64,000 nt of DNA from Pirellulales bacterium (GCA_036490175.1 DASXEJ010000119.1:1-64000); one strand, 5' to 3'; positions 9,524 to 20,110 are shown, numbered from the stretch's first letter. Notes: a model not told the origin generated them from the letters alone. Numbers and translations are program-made.

Positions 9524-12163
9524 TTACAGAGTGCGGGCGACTTCCTCAATGCGATAGACTTCGAAAATGTCCGCCTCCTTGACGTCGTTAAATCCCGCCA
9601 GCTTCATGCCGCATTCGTAGCCTTCGCGCACCTCTTTGACGTCGTCCTTCTCGCGGCGTAGCGATTCCAGCGCGTAATCGCCGATCACGCGACTGTCGCG
9701 AATCACGCGCACCCGCGTGTTGCGCTCGATCGTGCCGGCCAGCACGCGGCAACCGGCAATGGTGCCCATGCGGCTGACGGTGAACGTGCGCTGCACCAAC
9801 GCGCGACCCAGTTCGACCTCGCGCTTCTCGGGCTGGAGCAATCCTTCCAGAGCTTTCTTCAGGTCGTCGGTCACCTGATAGATGATGTCGTAGCGGCGGA
9901 TCTGCACGCCCTTCTGCTCTGCCAGCGAACGGGCACCTTCGTCGGGCACTACGTTGAAACCGATGATGATGGCGTCCGATGCGTCGGCCAGGTGAACGTC
10001 GGCCTCGGTAACCCCGCCCACAGTGGCCTGCAGAATCTTGACCTGCACCTCGGGATGCTCGAGCTTGGTGAGTTCTTTGCGAATGGCCTCGATCGAACCG
10101 CGCACGTCGGCACGCAGAATCAAGTTCAACGTTTGCGGCGTCTCGCCATCTAAACGATCGAACAAGCTTTCCAACGTGACGTGAGCCACGATGCCCCCCA
10201 GTTCGACCTGGCGGGTCTGAATGGCACGCTGTTCGGCGATTTCGCGCGCTTGGGCAATCTCGGAGAGTACGACAAAGCGATCGCCGGCCCCCGGGGCGAC
10301 GTTCAAGCCGGTCACGTTGACGGGCATCGATGGTCCGGCCTCGGTATGCGATGTGCCCGGACGCAGCGTGTCGTACATCGCCTTCACGCGACCGTATGCC
10401 GGTCCGCACACGACGACGTCGCCCACCTTGAGCGTGCCATTTTGCACCAGCAGCTTGGCCACCACGCCGCGCCCTTCGTGCAGCTCGGCTTCCAGACAGG
10501 TGCCGATCGCGGGACGATGCGGATTCGCCTTGTATTCGTGCAACTCGGCGATGGTCAGCAAGGTTTCCAACAAATCGTCGATCCCCTGGCCTGTCAGTGC
10601 GCTGCACTTGACCAATTCCGTATCGCCACCCCATTCCGTGGGCTGCAATCCGGCTGTAACCAGCTGGGTGTAAATCCGGTCGAAATTGACGCCCGGCAGA
10701 TCGACCTTGTTGAGGGCGATGACGATCGGCACTCCGGCCGCCCGGGCATGGCTGATGGCTTCTTCCGTCTGTGGCATGACGCCGTCGTCGGCCGCCACGA
10801 CCAATACCGCGATGTCTGTGACATGGGCACCACGAGCGCGCATTTCGGTAAAGGCCTCGTGCCCTGGCGTATCGACAAACGAGATCGTCCGCCCGTCTTT
10901 CTCGACCCGATACGCGCGAATGTGCTGCGTGATGCCGCCGCTTTCGCCGCTGGCCACGTCGATGCCGATGATGCGGTCCAACAGCGACGTCTTGCCGTGA
11001 TCCACGTGCCCCAGGAACGTCACTACCGGCGGGCGCGGGCTGAGCTGGGCTGGATCGTCCTCGAGATTGTCGATGTCGCCCAGCAGTTGATCTTCGAGCG
11101 ACTGGGCGTGCCTCAATTCGATTTCCACGCCGAATTCCAGAGCCAGCATTTCGGCCCGTTCGGCATCGAGCTCGGCGTTGATGGCGTTGGTGCTCAGATT
11201 GGCGCCCAGGCTCAGTAGTTTGCTCAATACCTTCGGCACCGGCACGCCGATCGCTTCCGAGAAACTGCGCACGGTGGCCGGCAATTGCACGACGACGTTG
11301 CTCTTGCGCGGAGCCGCGGTGCTGAGACCGCTGCGGCGCACCTTGGGACGCGGACGCCGCGACCGCGTGACTGGTTCCTCTTCGCCGCCGGCGGTGGGGC
11401 GGAAGCGTGCCGGCGTGGCGACCCGCTTGCGCGTCAATTGCCGCTGCTCGCGGCCGCCCAGCGCTGCTGCGAACTCGGCATCGGGCTCGGCCGACTTGGC
11501 GGACTTGCGGCCGCGATCGCGACCGGGTGTTTGCTCCGAGGGCACCGGGGCGGCGCTCGGTCCGTGTCCGGCCGGCTTTCCCTTGCCGGCCACGTCAGCC
11601 TTGCGCTTGGCCTCGTGCTTGCGCAGATGCTCTTGCAGTGGCTTGCCGCCGGTGCGGCTGGCGCGAATGGCGTCCGCCGGCAACTTCAGGTCGGGCTTCT
11701 GCGGCGCCGGCTCGTTCACCGTCGGCGGCGCCGGCTGATTGACGACCGGCATGGGCGCCACGCGAATGGCCGGACCGGATCTATTCCGATCACCATCGGC
11801 AGGACGTCGCTTCGACTCGCCGGCTGGTTGCTCGGGCCGGCCCCCTAGCATCGGCGGTCTGCCGGCGCCGGTGGGCGGAATGTAATCCTCGCGGCGAAAT
11901 GCCGGCGGCTCGACCGTAGCGGTTGGCGCCACAGGCGCGGGTCGCAATGGGGCAGGTCGCGAGGGAGCCGTGACCGCTGCCGGAGCGGCTGCCCGCGCGG
12001 TAGGACCGCTGCTGAGGTAGGCGCGGACCTTCACGGTTTCGTCGTCGGTTAGACTGGCGAGCGCAGACCCCTTCCCGGTGACCCCCGCCTTCAGGCAGAG
12101 CTCGACGAGTATTTTGCTGTCGATGTTCAGTTCTTTAGCGAGTGCGTAGATCCGTAGCGCCAA
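9524..12163 (-). CDS. infB: Translation initiation factor IF-2
   Basis: I chose the TTG at 12163, not the upstream frame start at 12226, because AGAGGGAGAG ends 6 nt before it and the protein then begins with the family's [20 protein letters not shown] (N-terminal IF2N domain). The 879-residue product has a Pro/Ala/Arg-rich linker, a second IF2N-like segment, then the GTPase with G1 [13 protein letters not shown]2 [10 protein letters not shown]3 DTPGHEAF and G4 NKVD. Domains II to IV follow to the end. IF-2 brings fMet-tRNA to the 30S subunit. The gene follows nusA by 246 bp, with no ylxR-like gene seen between them. Confidence 0.96.
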   Translation of the reverse strand: MALRIYALAKELNIDSKILVELCLKAGVTGKGSALASLTDDETVKVRAYLSSGPTARAAAPAAVTAPSRPAPLRPAPVAPTATVEPPAFRREDYIPPTGAGRPPMLGGRPEQPAGESKRRPADGDRNRSGPAIRVAPMPVVNQPAPPTVNEPAPQKPDLKLPADAIRASRTGGKPLQEHLRKHEAKRKADVAGKGKPAGHGPSAAPVPSEQTPGRDRGRKSAKSAEPDAEFAAALGGREQRQLTRKRVATPARFRPTAGGEEEPVTRSRRPRPKVRRSGLSTAAPRKSNVVVQLPATVRSFSEAIGVPVPKVLSKLLSLGANLSTNAINAELDAERAEMLALEFGVEIELRHAQSLEDQLLGDIDNLEDDPAQLSPRPPVVTFLGHVDHGKTSLLDRIIGIDVASGESGGITQHIRAYRVEKDGRTISFVDTPGHEAFTEMRARGAHVTDIAVLVVAADDGVMPQTEEAISHARAAGVPIVIALNKVDLPGVNFDRIYTQLVTAGLQPTEWGGDTELVKCSALTGQGIDDLLETLLTIAELHEYKANPHRPAIGTCLEAELHEGRGVVAKLLVQNGTLKVGDVVVCGPAYGRVKAMYDTLRPGTSHTEAGPSMPVNVTGLNVAPGAGDRFVVLSEIAQAREIAEQRAIQTRQVELGGIVAHVTLESLFDRLDGETPQTLNLILRADVRGSIEAIRKELTKLEHPEVQVKILQATVGGVTEADVHLADASDAIIIGFNVVPDEGARSLAEQKGVQIRRYDIIYQVTDDLKKALEGLLQPEKREVELGRALVQRTFTVSRMGTIAGCRVLAGTIERNTRVRVIRDSRVIGDYALESLRREKDDVKEVREGYECGMKLAGFNDVKEADIFEVYRIEEVARTL

Positions 12164-12409
12164 GTCTAACTCTCCCTCTAATGCTGGCACACCTGTGCGG
12201 GTTACTAGCCGCCTGGCCAGCAACAAAACGTCTTTACAAATTCATAACCGTCTCCCTTTCGTGCTCCACCTCATCCGCTGCCGGATCGGCTATTAGCGCC
12301 GACGACATGAATTCACGCGGCGTGCAATTCACGAAGCATGCGCTGTCGACGAACCGACCAGGACACGCGACTCGCGCCGCGCTGGGTCCCTGTCGACGGT
12401 CGTGCGGCG

Positions 12410-13807
12410 TCAACTGTCGTGCGACGTCCCTTCTGCTGAGGCAGCTTCGTCGGCGACTTTTTCCGTCGCGACTTCCTCTGCTTCCGCTTCGTGGGACACG
12501 CCTTCCGAGGGCGCGGCGTCCTCGGCCGCATCGGTTGCTACCGGCTCTGCCGTGGCCGTTGTCGTGCCTTCGACAACCTCGGCAGCCGCCGTGGCGGCAT
12601 CCAAACGCTCCTGAGCCCGCTGCCGGCGACGTTCGTCGGCGGCAGCCTGCTCAGCTTCCTCGGCCTTGGCTTCAGCCTGCTGGATGATGTGGTCCACCTG
12701 CTCGGCGGTTAGCCCCCCCATCTCCATCAAGGCATCAGGCTCGATGACCGAAAGATCATCGTAGGACAAAAAACCCTCGCCGACTAGCTTCTCACTGAGG
12801 TTTTCGTCGACACCGTCCAGGGCGCTAAAGCCCCCCACGGCCCGCTCGATTTGCTCGTCCAACTCCTCGCGGGTCATGATCTCGATGTCCCAGCCGCATA
12901 GCTTGCTGGCCAGACGGACATTTTGGCCCCGCCGGCCGATGGCCAGCGATAGCTGATCCTCGCGCACCAGCACGATGGCCCGGCCCAGCATGGAGCAGAG
13001 GATCACTTCCTCGGCCTCGGCCGGTTGCAGGGCATTGGGGATCAAGACCTGCATATCGTCGCTATATCGGACGATGTCGATGCGTTCGCCGGCCAATTCG
13101 TCGACGATGTTCTTGATGCGGTTACCCCGCACGCCCACGCAGGCGCCGACGCAATCCACGCGCGAATCGGTGCTGCTAACGGCCACCTTGCTGCGGTAGC
13201 CCGGCTCGCGGGCCATGGCGCGGACTTCGATCACGCCGTCGGCGATTTCGGGAATCTCTTGCTCGAACAACCGCTCGACCAGGGCCGGACGCGTACGGCT
13301 AAGGATCACTTTCACGCGGCTGCCATGCTTGCGAACTTCGCAGACCGTGGCCCGCACGCGCTCGTTGGCGTGATGGGTTTCGCCGGGGATTTGCTCGCTG
13401 CGCGGAAGGATGGCTTCGCAATTGGGCAGCGACACCGTGGCGGCGCCCCCTTCGTAGCGCTGCACGACGCCCGTGACGAGTTGCCCCTTTTGTTCGTCGT
13501 ACTCGTTGTACAGCGCGTCGCGTTCGGCTTCGCGCACTTTCTGAATGATGACTTGCTTGGCGTTCTGGGCACCGATGCGACCGACCGTTTCCGTCTCTTC
13601 CTTGTCGAGTGCCACGCCATCGCGCGAGCCGGTGATCGAACCGTCTTGGCGGTCGATATGAATGATGATGACTTCTTCTTCCTCGCCATGCTTCTTTTTC
13701 AGTGCCGAAGCAAAGGCCGCCTCGATCGCTTGGAAGACGATCTCTTTATCAATGTTCTTATCGCGATGAATCGAGTCAATCAGTCGCAGCAGTTCGTTAG
13801 AATTCAT
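12410..13807 (-). CDS. nusA: Transcription termination/antitermination factor NusA
   Basis: The start at 13807 ([20 protein letters not shown]) is the usual NusA N-terminus and has CAGGAA upstream. The 465-residue product shows the N-terminal RNA-polymerase-binding domain, an S1 domain ([19 protein letters not shown]), then two KH domains (DPV-type core at [20 protein letters not shown] and [20 protein letters not shown]). An HhH-like acidic region follows. The last ~75 residues are an Ala/Glu-rich low-complexity tail. NusA binds elongating RNA polymerase and affects pausing, termination and antitermination. The rimP gene that usually precedes nusA is absent; the upstream neighbour is an ABC ATPase. 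Confidence 0.95.
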   Translation of the reverse strand: MNSNELLRLIDSIHRDKNIDKEIVFQAIEAAFASALKKKHGEEEEVIIIHIDRQDGSITGSRDGVALDKEETETVGRIGAQNAKQVIIQKVREAERDALYNEYDEQKGQLVTGVVQRYEGGAATVSLPNCEAILPRSEQIPGETHHANERVRATVCEVRKHGSRVKVILSRTRPALVERLFEQEIPEIADGVIEVRAMAREPGYRSKVAVSSTDSRVDCVGACVGVRGNRIKNIVDELAGERIDIVRYSDDMQVLIPNALQPAEAEEVILCSMLGRAIVLVREDQLSLAIGRRGQNVRLASKLCGWDIEIMTREELDEQIERAVGGFSALDGVDENLSEKLVGEGFLSYDDLSVIEPDALMEMGGLTAEQVDHIIQQAEAKAEEAEQAAADERRRQRAQERLDAATAAAEVVEGTTTATAEPVATDAAEDAAPSEGVSHEAEAEEVATEKVADEAASAEGTSHDS

Positions 13808-14043
13808 GGTCGCTATTCCTGCACCCGTGGTGCTTTTGATTCGAGTTGTCGAATTGTCCGAGTTTTCCTTCTGCATCGGCTTGCTCCCCGATGAGCGTCG
13901 CCGGATGGTCGCCACGACATTGGTGTTTGGTCGTCCGTGCCGACGCTTTTTTCACTCTGTCGGCCGTTTTCGCTTGTCGCTGCGCCTCCTTTCCGGCCCC
14001 GCGGCCACTTTGGAGAACCGAGAGCTTATTGCCGCCTTCTATT

Positions 14044-15348
14044 CTACGCCGCAGGGTTCTCCACGGCTGCCGCGGTCGACTGCGGGCAGACATTGACCCC
14101 CGACTTCGGATCAAACCAATAAGCCCGCCGCAGATCGAGCCATACTCGCACACGATCCCCAGCAGGAACATGTACGTCCCCGTCGGCCTGGCACGCCAGG
14201 TAACGGCTCTGCTGGCCTACAGCAGTGTAATGCTCGACCGCCGTTGCGCCATGCGCTTCGTCAAGTTCGTTACGATCCCACTCGAGATGTACGATCTTCG
14301 CGTCACCCAGCGGCTCGACGAGCGCCACCATAGCTTCGACACCGTCACCCGCTACGCCAGAGGGCGGCCCTAAATGGACGTCGCCCGCTCGCAAACCGAG
14401 CACGATGGGTCGGTCGACATAGGGGACGAGTTCCGCCGGCACCATCCTCGGCATCGGGATCAACCAGGCCCCCACTTGAAACGCCACCGCGCTGCCCTGG
14501 CCTGTGTCACGGCCTGCTTCCGTCACACGTAACCGCCCTACACAAAAGCTCATGCCGGGCGTGCCCACGAACCCTGCCACGAATCGATTGGCCGGCCGGT
14601 CATAGACTTCCGCAGGCGTCCCCACTTGCTGCAATCGTCCGCGATCGAGCACGGCGATCCGATCGCCGAGCGTCATGGCTTCGACCTGGTCGTGGGTGAC
14701 GTAGATCATGGTACTGGCCGTGCGGCGGTGGAGCTGTTTCAACTCGCGGCGCATTTCCACGCGCAACTGCGCATCCAAATGCGACAGCGGCTCGTCGAAC
14801 AAAAACACGGCGGGCCGGCGCAGCAGGGCCTTGGCCACCGCGACGCGCTGCTGCTCGCCCCCCGACAATTCGGCCGGCAATCGATCCAACAAATTCGCAA
14901 GGCCCATCGTCGCGGCCGCCTCGTGCAGGCGCGCAGAGACAGCCTGGCTCGTCCGTTGCTCCTGCGTTTTCGCTGTCGATTTGACCATGCGATGCCACCA
15001 TCTTCCCAGCCATCTTCCCAGCCAGCTACCACTCCACGGCGCCCCCAGGCCGAACGCCAGGTTGCCGCACACATTCAGATGCGGATACAGGGCCGGATGC
15101 TGAAACACCATGGCGACGCCGCGTTTCCGCGGCGCGACATCGTTCACCACTCGGCCGGCGATTCGCACCGTTCCGGTCGTGGCACGCTCCAGTCCCGCGA
15201 TCAGACGCAACGTGGTCGTCTTGCCCGACCCGCTCGGTCCGACCAGCACCAGCAACTCGCCATCGGCCACTTCCAGATCAAGAGCATCGAGGGCACGCAC
15301 GCCGCCCGGAAACTCCCTCGACACCTGCTCGAGGCTGACCTGGGCCAT
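14044..15348 (-). CDS. MalK/UgpC-type ABC transporter ATP-binding protein with an insertion
   Basis: The 434-residue product has Walker A GPSGSGKTT (about residues 37-45), the signature LSGGEQQRVAVAKAL, Walker B FLFDEPLSHLD and the H-loop THDQ. A C-terminal TOBE/OB region of ~150 residues follows, as in ATPases that drive sugar or polyol import (MalK, UgpC, MsmK). Between the Q-loop region and the signature motif there is an extra stretch of about 30 residues rich in Trp, Gly, Arg and Ser (SWLGRWLGRWWHRM and following). No permease or binding-protein gene is adjacent, so the ATPase may be shared between distant transporters; the substrate is unknown. It lies upstream of nusA on the same strand. 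Confidence 0.88.
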   Translation of the reverse strand: MAQVSLEQVSREFPGGVRALDALDLEVADGELLVLVGPSGSGKTTTLRLIAGLERATTGTVRIAGRVVNDVAPRKRGVAMVFQHPALYPHLNVCGNLAFGLGAPWSGSWLGRWLGRWWHRMVKSTAKTQEQRTSQAVSARLHEAAATMGLANLLDRLPAELSGGEQQRVAVAKALLRRPAVFLFDEPLSHLDAQLRVEMRRELKQLHRRTASTMIYVTHDQVEAMTLGDRIAVLDRGRLQQVGTPAEVYDRPANRFVAGFVGTPGMSFCVGRLRVTEAGRDTGQGSAVAFQVGAWLIPMPRMVPAELVPYVDRPIVLGLRAGDVHLGPPSGVAGDGVEAMVALVEPLGDAKIVHLEWDRNELDEAHGATAVEHYTAVGQQSRYLACQADGDVHVPAGDRVRVWLDLRRAYWFDPKSGVNVCPQSTAAAVENPAA

Positions 15349-15644
15349 GAGGACGCTGCAAATAGTGGGCTGTAGCCGCGCCGCGTCCTTGGCCGTTTGC
15401 CGCCGGAGACCACCCAGGCCCCCTGTCCACTCACTCTGTCTGCTCGCTCGAAGCCTTTTTCACCAAACTACTTATGCCAGTGCGTAATCCGGTGAACGTA
15501 CCCGTTTGACTGAGGAGTGTCAAGGTTCCGCGCGGCCGGAATCCGCCGCATCTGAATCAGCAAATACCGGCGTGCCGCTGCCGAAGACCGAGCACACCAA
15601 TGACGCACTTGGTGGGTGGCAGCGAGAAGGATCGCACACTGGCT
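15349..15644. other. Intergenic, 296 bp
   Basis: The space between the ABC ATPase and the degenerate ketosynthase, both on the minus strand. I see no supported gene, no clear terminator and no repeat. Confidence 0.4.
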
Positions 15645-16946
15645 TTACGCACAGCGGCGGATCAACAGACAACTGGCTTGCCCCTGCGGCGTAACGCTCA
15701 GCTTTAGAAAGCTATCGCCCGGCGGAATGTCGCGGCCGGTGACAGCTGCGACGGGGCATTCCGGATCAGGAGTTTCGTAATTCAGGATCGGAAACAACTG
15801 ATTGTGCGCAAGCGCCAGCGTGCCGGCGATCAATTCCACGATGCCGCCGCCGGCGCCCAAGTTGCCGAAATAGCTCTTCGCTGCGGTGACTGGCACAGAG
15901 GTAGACCGGCCATTGAATACTTCGCGGATCGCGGCCGCTTCTTCGGCATCGCCGCTGCGCGTGCCCAGCCCGTGTGCGTTGATGTGGCCGATGTCGGCGA
16001 CCGTGAAACCTGCATCGCGGAGCGTGCTGCGGATGGCGTTGCCCAACGCCTTGGCGCGCTGCGCAACACGGCTGCGGTCGATGACCGACGATGAGCCGGC
16101 CCCCACGATCTCGGCGTAAATTCGCGCGCCGCGCGCCTGGGCCGCGCCTAGTTCTTCCATCAGGATCGCGCCGGCCCCTTCGCCCAACACCATGCCTGAG
16201 CGATTCATATCGAACGGACGACTGGCCCGTTGGGGATCTTGTTCGCTGTGGGCGATCTCTTCTTGAATCACGGCGTGCAGGGCCTTCATTGGATGGACGC
16301 GCGTGCCGGTGGCGCCGGCCAACATGCAATCGGCATGGCCGCGTTGGATCACGCGAAAGGCTTCGCCCACGGCCAAATTCGAGGCCGCCTCGCGCAGCGT
16401 CAGCGAGTTGTTCGGCCCGCGATAGTCGTTGTAAATCGCGATATGGCTGGCCGGCATATTGGGCAAATACTTCAACAGCCACAGCGGCGACAGTTGCGAC
16501 ATGCCGGTCGAGGCCCAGCGCGAGAACTCGAACTTGCGATCCTCGGGCGCACAAACCCGCATGGCCGAGGTGAATTCGTCGGGCGCGGTCAGCATATAGT
16601 CGGAGCCGAAGACGACACCTGCGCGTTCCGGATCGAGTACCCCCGGCGATATTCCGGCGTCGTGAATGGCGCGCTGGGCCGCGGCGACACCCATTTGGGA
16701 CTCGCGACACATTACCTTCAGACCCTTGCGGATCGCCTTTTTCAGCTCGCCTTCGAGCGGGCCAAAATCATTGATGTGGCCGGTGAAGTCGCGGGCCTGG
16801 CCGGCGAAACTGCGGGCCAGGACGCCCTGATCGGCCGGCACCGGTGCCACGCCACTGCGCCCCTGCTGCAGAGCTTGCCAGAGGGATTCCACCGTGTTGC
16901 CCAGGGGCGAAATGGCCCCCATGCCTGTAATGACGACACGCCTCAC
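15645..16946 (-). CDS. Degenerate beta-ketoacyl-ACP synthase (KAS) paralogue, Cys and one His replaced
   Basis: The 433-residue product is a full-length thiolase-fold ketosynthase (MRRVVITGMGAISPLGNTVE; GMVLGEGAGAILMEEL; HINAHGLGTRSGDAEE). Aligned by eye with the FabF encoded at 18612-19865, the nucleophile segment (Fab[14 protein letters not shown]) reads GPNNSLTLREAAS, so Cys163 becomes Glu186. FabF His340 (KSQLGH) becomes Asn362 (KSYFGN), while the first His is kept (His325). The C-terminal GFGGHN loop is also lost. It cannot be a normal condensing enzyme. Chain-length factors of type II polyketide and aryl-polyene systems also lack the Cys and pair with an active KS, so a heterodimer or scaffold role is possible; that is inference. 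Confidence 0.9.
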   Translation of the reverse strand: MRRVVITGMGAISPLGNTVESLWQALQQGRSGVAPVPADQGVLARSFAGQARDFTGHINDFGPLEGELKKAIRKGLKVMCRESQMGVAAAQRAIHDAGISPGVLDPERAGVVFGSDYMLTAPDEFTSAMRVCAPEDRKFEFSRWASTGMSQLSPLWLLKYLPNMPASHIAIYNDYRGPNNSLTLREAASNLAVGEAFRVIQRGHADCMLAGATGTRVHPMKALHAVIQEEIAHSEQDPQRASRPFDMNRSGMVLGEGAGAILMEELGAAQARGARIYAEIVGAGSSSVIDRSRVAQRAKALGNAIRSTLRDAGFTVADIGHINAHGLGTRSGDAEEAAAIREVFNGRSTSVPVTAAKSYFGNLGAGGGIVELIAGTLALAHNQLFPILNYETPDPECPVAAVTGRDIPPGDSFLKLSVTPQGQASCLLIRRCA

Positions 16947-17055
16947 GGTAGACTCCCGCTACGCTGTAAGGCCGGCTGTAAGCCGGCTGATCGAAACGCG
17001 GCCAATTGTATAGGGCTTGTTTCCGAGCGTCGAGGCTGGGCGCGGCCGCCGCTGG

Positions 17056-18339
17056 CTAGTAGCGGCCGTGGTAAGTGCGGGCTTCGCGCTGCGTGGGTGC
17101 CACGGGTACCGGCGAAGTATCCCCCACTTTCCCCTTGTTTTCGACCAGCACCAACAGATCGGCCCGCGATCCGGCGTTGGACCAGGGCATCGGCACTTTC
17201 AACGTGCCCGTATCCGTAGGCACGGGTGTCGGCACTACGCCCAGCCCGACTAGCAGCACCTGGCTCGTGGGCCAGCGGAAGCGCTCGTGCAAACGGCAAT
17301 GCGTGATCTGCGGCACCTCGACCTTGACCCGCTGATGCGGCGCGACCTGGCTGGGCACGTCCATCATCACCGGCACGAGCCGTTCCAATTGGTCGATGTG
17401 ACATTTAATCACGGCGTCGATCGAGTGACCGTCGATAGATAGCAGCGGATTCAGCTCGAGCGCGAATCCCTCGTCGAACTGCCCCATCTCGGGCTCGAAG
17501 GCCGGCCATGCGTTGGGGTGCAGCGTGATGTCGCGGGTGTAGGTCTTGGGACGGGTGGCGGCGACCGTGGCCGACTGCCCGTTGTTCACTAGCATCTGCG
17601 GCGAGCTATGTTCGCGAAAGTCCGTGCGCTTGCGCAACTCGGCCAACAATAGGGCAACATCCTCTTTTTCGACGAGCCAGGCCTGGATACCCTGCGTCTG
17701 CACCGCCACGGGATGCAGCATTTGTTTGGCTTTCACGCGCCAGTCAGGATGGCCGATCGTGACCACGCGAATGCTAAAGGCGCTCGTCTCGGCCTCGGTA
17801 TTGACGAAACGATCGACAATGTCCGCCACTCGGGCCTGAATCTCGGGCGTGTGATAAACACGCAGCGTGCGTTGATTGGCGCTGAGGAAACCGAACGGCT
17901 CGGAATGCCAGGCCTCGTAGCCCGTGTCGCGCAGGATCCAGTCGACGATGGCTTGCTCGGGCCGATTGGTCGAAGTTACCCGCACCACATAGGGCGTAAT
18001 GTCGTATTCGCGCCATACCTGGCCGGCGTCGTTCGGTAGCGCGCCCGAACCTTCGGTGACGCGGGCGATAGGCTGCCGCGGCGTCTCGGGCGGAGCGCCC
18101 GCCAACGGCGCGCCGCCGGAATTCAGCGGAGCGACACCATCATCGCTCACGCCACTGGTTTGCTGGATCGTCTTATCGACAACAGGCCGCACCGGCGCAG
18201 GAGCGGCCCGCGTGGTGGGCGAACGCCACTTGCCAGTGGCACGACCCGAGCTCGGCGGAGCACTGGTTGTTTGTGCCCGTGCGAGACTACTGCCAGCCAG
18301 AACCACGGCCAGCGTCATCAACAGACCTTTGGCAAACAT
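17056..18339 (-). CDS. Exported secretin-like domain protein
   Basis: I chose the ATG at 18339 because a perfect AAGGAGG lies 8 nt upstream and the product then opens with a signal peptide (KGLLMTLAVVLAGSSLARA). A Pro/Ala/Thr-rich segment leads to residues about 110-330, which recall secretin-family sequence: TLRVYHTPEIQARVADIVDR resembles an N-domain, and MLVNNGQSATVAATRPKTY resembles the start of a secretin beta domain. LELNPLLSIDGHSIDAVIKC adds the usual 'P.is.dg..v' pattern. It is too short for a normal pore-forming secretin. It lies between fabF and the degenerate KAS gene. The domain call is moderate and function is unknown. Confidence 0.6.
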   Translation of the reverse strand: MFAKGLLMTLAVVLAGSSLARAQTTSAPPSSGRATGKWRSPTTRAAPAPVRPVVDKTIQQTSGVSDDGVAPLNSGGAPLAGAPPETPRQPIARVTEGSGALPNDAGQVWREYDITPYVVRVTSTNRPEQAIVDWILRDTGYEAWHSEPFGFLSANQRTLRVYHTPEIQARVADIVDRFVNTEAETSAFSIRVVTIGHPDWRVKAKQMLHPVAVQTQGIQAWLVEKEDVALLLAELRKRTDFREHSSPQMLVNNGQSATVAATRPKTYTRDITLHPNAWPAFEPEMGQFDEGFALELNPLLSIDGHSIDAVIKCHIDQLERLVPVMMDVPSQVAPHQRVKVEVPQITHCRLHERFRWPTSQVLLVGLGVVPTPVPTDTGTLKVPMPWSNAGSRADLLVLVENKGKVGDTSPVPVAPTQREARTYHGRY

Positions 18340-18503
18340 CGTCACGGCCTCCTTGCCGAAACTCGCCCGCGCCTGAAGTTGCGCGCGTGCCCCCCTCGAT
18401 TGAGGTCGGGGAGTATAGGTCGAGCGCAAAAGAGGGACAAGGCCGATCGGCGCGGGCCGCAACGCAACCGTGCGCCGCCAGACTGCTGGTTGCACCGCGA
18501 TGC

Positions 18504-18579
18504 CATGCCCACGTTGTTGTGGGCATGTGCGGCCATCTCGACCGACGTGCAGGCATGCCCACGCTCGCGCGTGAGCATG
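18504..18579. repeat. Two REP-like palindromes (CATGCCCAC family)
   Basis: Two hairpin units sit side by side between the secretin-like gene and fabF. The first has arms CATGCCCAC (18504-18512) and GTGGGCATG (18519-18527) around a 6-nt loop. The second has CATGCCCACGC (18554-18564) and GCGTGAGCATG (18569-18579) with one mismatch, followed by GCAC. The same arms recur at 49123-49147, and a half copy at about 33979-33988, so this is a dispersed repeat rather than a chance hairpin. Their intergenic position suits a REP/BIME-like element. Confidence 0.75.
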
Positions 18580-18611
18580 GCACTCGACGAAACAGCGGCC
18601 CGGATGCGCTG

Positions 18612-19865
18612 CTAGCCGTGATGTCCGTTGCGAAGTCGTCCCACGATCACGGTCGCGTTGTGTCCGCCAAACCCAAAGCTATTGGACATGGCCGTGACCA
18701 CCTTGCGCTCGCGCGCCTGGTTGGGGGTATAGTCCAAGTCGCAAAGCGGGTCGGGATTGTGATAGTTGATCGTGGGCGGGATCACATTGTGACGCAGCGC
18801 CAGCACGGATAGCACCAATTCCACACCGCCGCTCGCGCCTAGAAGATGCCCCAACTGGCTCTTGGTGCTGGAAATGCTGAGCTCGCGGGCGTGTTCCTGG
18901 AACACCGACTTAACCGCGACCGTTTCCGCCTGATCGCCGAGCAGAGTGCTGGTGCCGTGCGCATTGATATACGTGATATCTTCGCGAGGCACCTGCCCGT
19001 CGCTCAAGGCATAGGCCATCGCCTTGGCGGCGCCCGTGCCATGCTCGTCGGGGTGGGTTATATGCCCGGCGTCGGAGCTGAGCCCGTAGCCCAGCAGTTC
19101 GGCGTGGATCTTGGCACCGCGGGCCTTGGCGTGCTCGAGTTCTTCGAGCACCAACAGTCCGGCCCCTTCGCTGAGCACGAACCCGTCCCGTTCGCGATCG
19201 AACGGGCGGCTGGCTGCCGGCGGATTATCGTTCATCTCCGACAGCGCACGCATGTTGGCAAAGCCGCTGATGCCCATTGGCGTCAGGGCAGCTTCGGTGC
19301 CGCCGGTGACCATCACGTCGGCATCGCCGTACTGAATGGCCTTGTACGAATCACCGATGGCATTGGTGGCGCTGGCACAAGCCGTGGCGACAGCCGCGCT
19401 GGGCCCGCGCAGGCCGAACTGGATGGACACCTGGCCGCAGGCGGCGTTGACCATCAGCTTCGGAATGGTGAAGGCCGACACCTTGTCGGGCCCTTTTTCC
19501 AAGAGCCGCGAGTGCTGCGCTTCGATCTCGTTGAGACCGCCGATACCGGTCCCCAGGATGACACCGCAGCGAAACGGGTCTTCTTTAGAGAAGTCGATAC
19601 CCGAGTCGTTCACGGCGTCAATGCCGGCGACCATGGCGAACTGCGTAAAGCGGTCGAGCCGCTTTGCATCCTTAGCTGAGATGTAACCGTCCGTGGTCCA
19701 GTTTTGAACTTCCCCGCCAAACTTCACTCGAAACTGAGTGGTGTCGAACGAGGTCAGCGAATGGACCCCGCTTTCACCCTGGCAAATGCGTTGCCAGAGA
19801 TCGTCGACTCGGCAGCTTAAGGAAGTGACCGTTCCTAGGCCGGTTACGACAACGCGTCGTTTCAT
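18612..19865 (-). CDS. fabF: 3-oxoacyl-ACP synthase II (FabF)
   Basis: The 417-residue product has the full KAS II catalytic set: Cys163 in [13 protein letters not shown], His303 in [11 protein letters not shown] and His340 in [13 protein letters not shown], with the C-terminal [11 protein letters not shown] loop. It condenses malonyl-ACP with growing acyl-ACP in fatty-acid elongation. Its ATG overlaps the acpP stop codon (ATGA), so the two are translationally coupled. The catalytic set here makes the loss in the neighbouring paralogue at 15645-16946 easy to see. Confidence 0.97.
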   Translation of the reverse strand: MKRRVVVTGLGTVTSLSCRVDDLWQRICQGESGVHSLTSFDTTQFRVKFGGEVQNWTTDGYISAKDAKRLDRFTQFAMVAGIDAVNDSGIDFSKEDPFRCGVILGTGIGGLNEIEAQHSRLLEKGPDKVSAFTIPKLMVNAACGQVSIQFGLRGPSAAVATACASATNAIGDSYKAIQYGDADVMVTGGTEAALTPMGISGFANMRALSEMNDNPPAASRPFDRERDGFVLSEGAGLLVLEELEHAKARGAKIHAELLGYGLSSDAGHITHPDEHGTGAAKAMAYALSDGQVPREDITYINAHGTSTLLGDQAETVAVKSVFQEHARELSISSTKSQLGHLLGASGGVELVLSVLALRHNVIPPTINYHNPDPLCDLDYTPNQARERKVVTAMSNSFGFGGHNATVIVGRLRNGHHG

Positions 19866-20110
19866 TTATGTCCGTTGGACTGCGACTTCTCGATGTAATC
19901 GATGGCCTGACCGACGGTCTGAATCTTCTCGGCGGCATCGTCCGGGATATTGATATCGAACTCTTCCTCGAGTTCCATGACCAATTCCACGGTATCCAGG
20001 CTATCGGCGCCTAGATCGTTCACGAATGAAGTCTCGGGCGTGACCTGATCTTTGCTTACGCCAAGCTGTTCGGCCACGATGTCAATCACTCGTTCTTTAA
20101 CTGAGGCCAC
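19862..20110 (-). CDS. acpP: Acyl carrier protein
   Basis: The 82-residue product carries the 4'-phosphopantetheine attachment site in [19 protein letters not shown] (the Ser of DSL) and the acidic helix II expected for ACP. The start is a GTG at 20110 with AAGGAGG about 9 nt upstream. ACP carries acyl intermediates for FabD, FabG and FabF, all encoded around it. It overlaps fabF by four bases. A promoter of its own is likely in the 412-bp gap upstream. Confidence 0.97.
   Translation of the reverse strand: MASVKERVIDIVAEQLGVSKDQVTPETSFVNDLGADSLDTVELVMELEEEFDINIPDDAAEKIQTVGQAIDYIEKSQSNGHK

Noticed and set aside
10181-11218. Plus-strand open frame of 345 codons opposite infB
   Set aside because: It is antisense to the conserved IF-2 GTPase core, with no recognisable motif.
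12184-12210. Sigma-54-like TGGCAC near 12184 and other TGGCAC hits
   Set aside because: These lack the downstream TTGC at correct spacing or lie inside genes.
13797-14171. Possible rimP gene before nusA
   Set aside because: The minus-strand frame upstream of nusA was examined for RimP; it has no RimP-like sequence and overlaps the ABC ATPase end.
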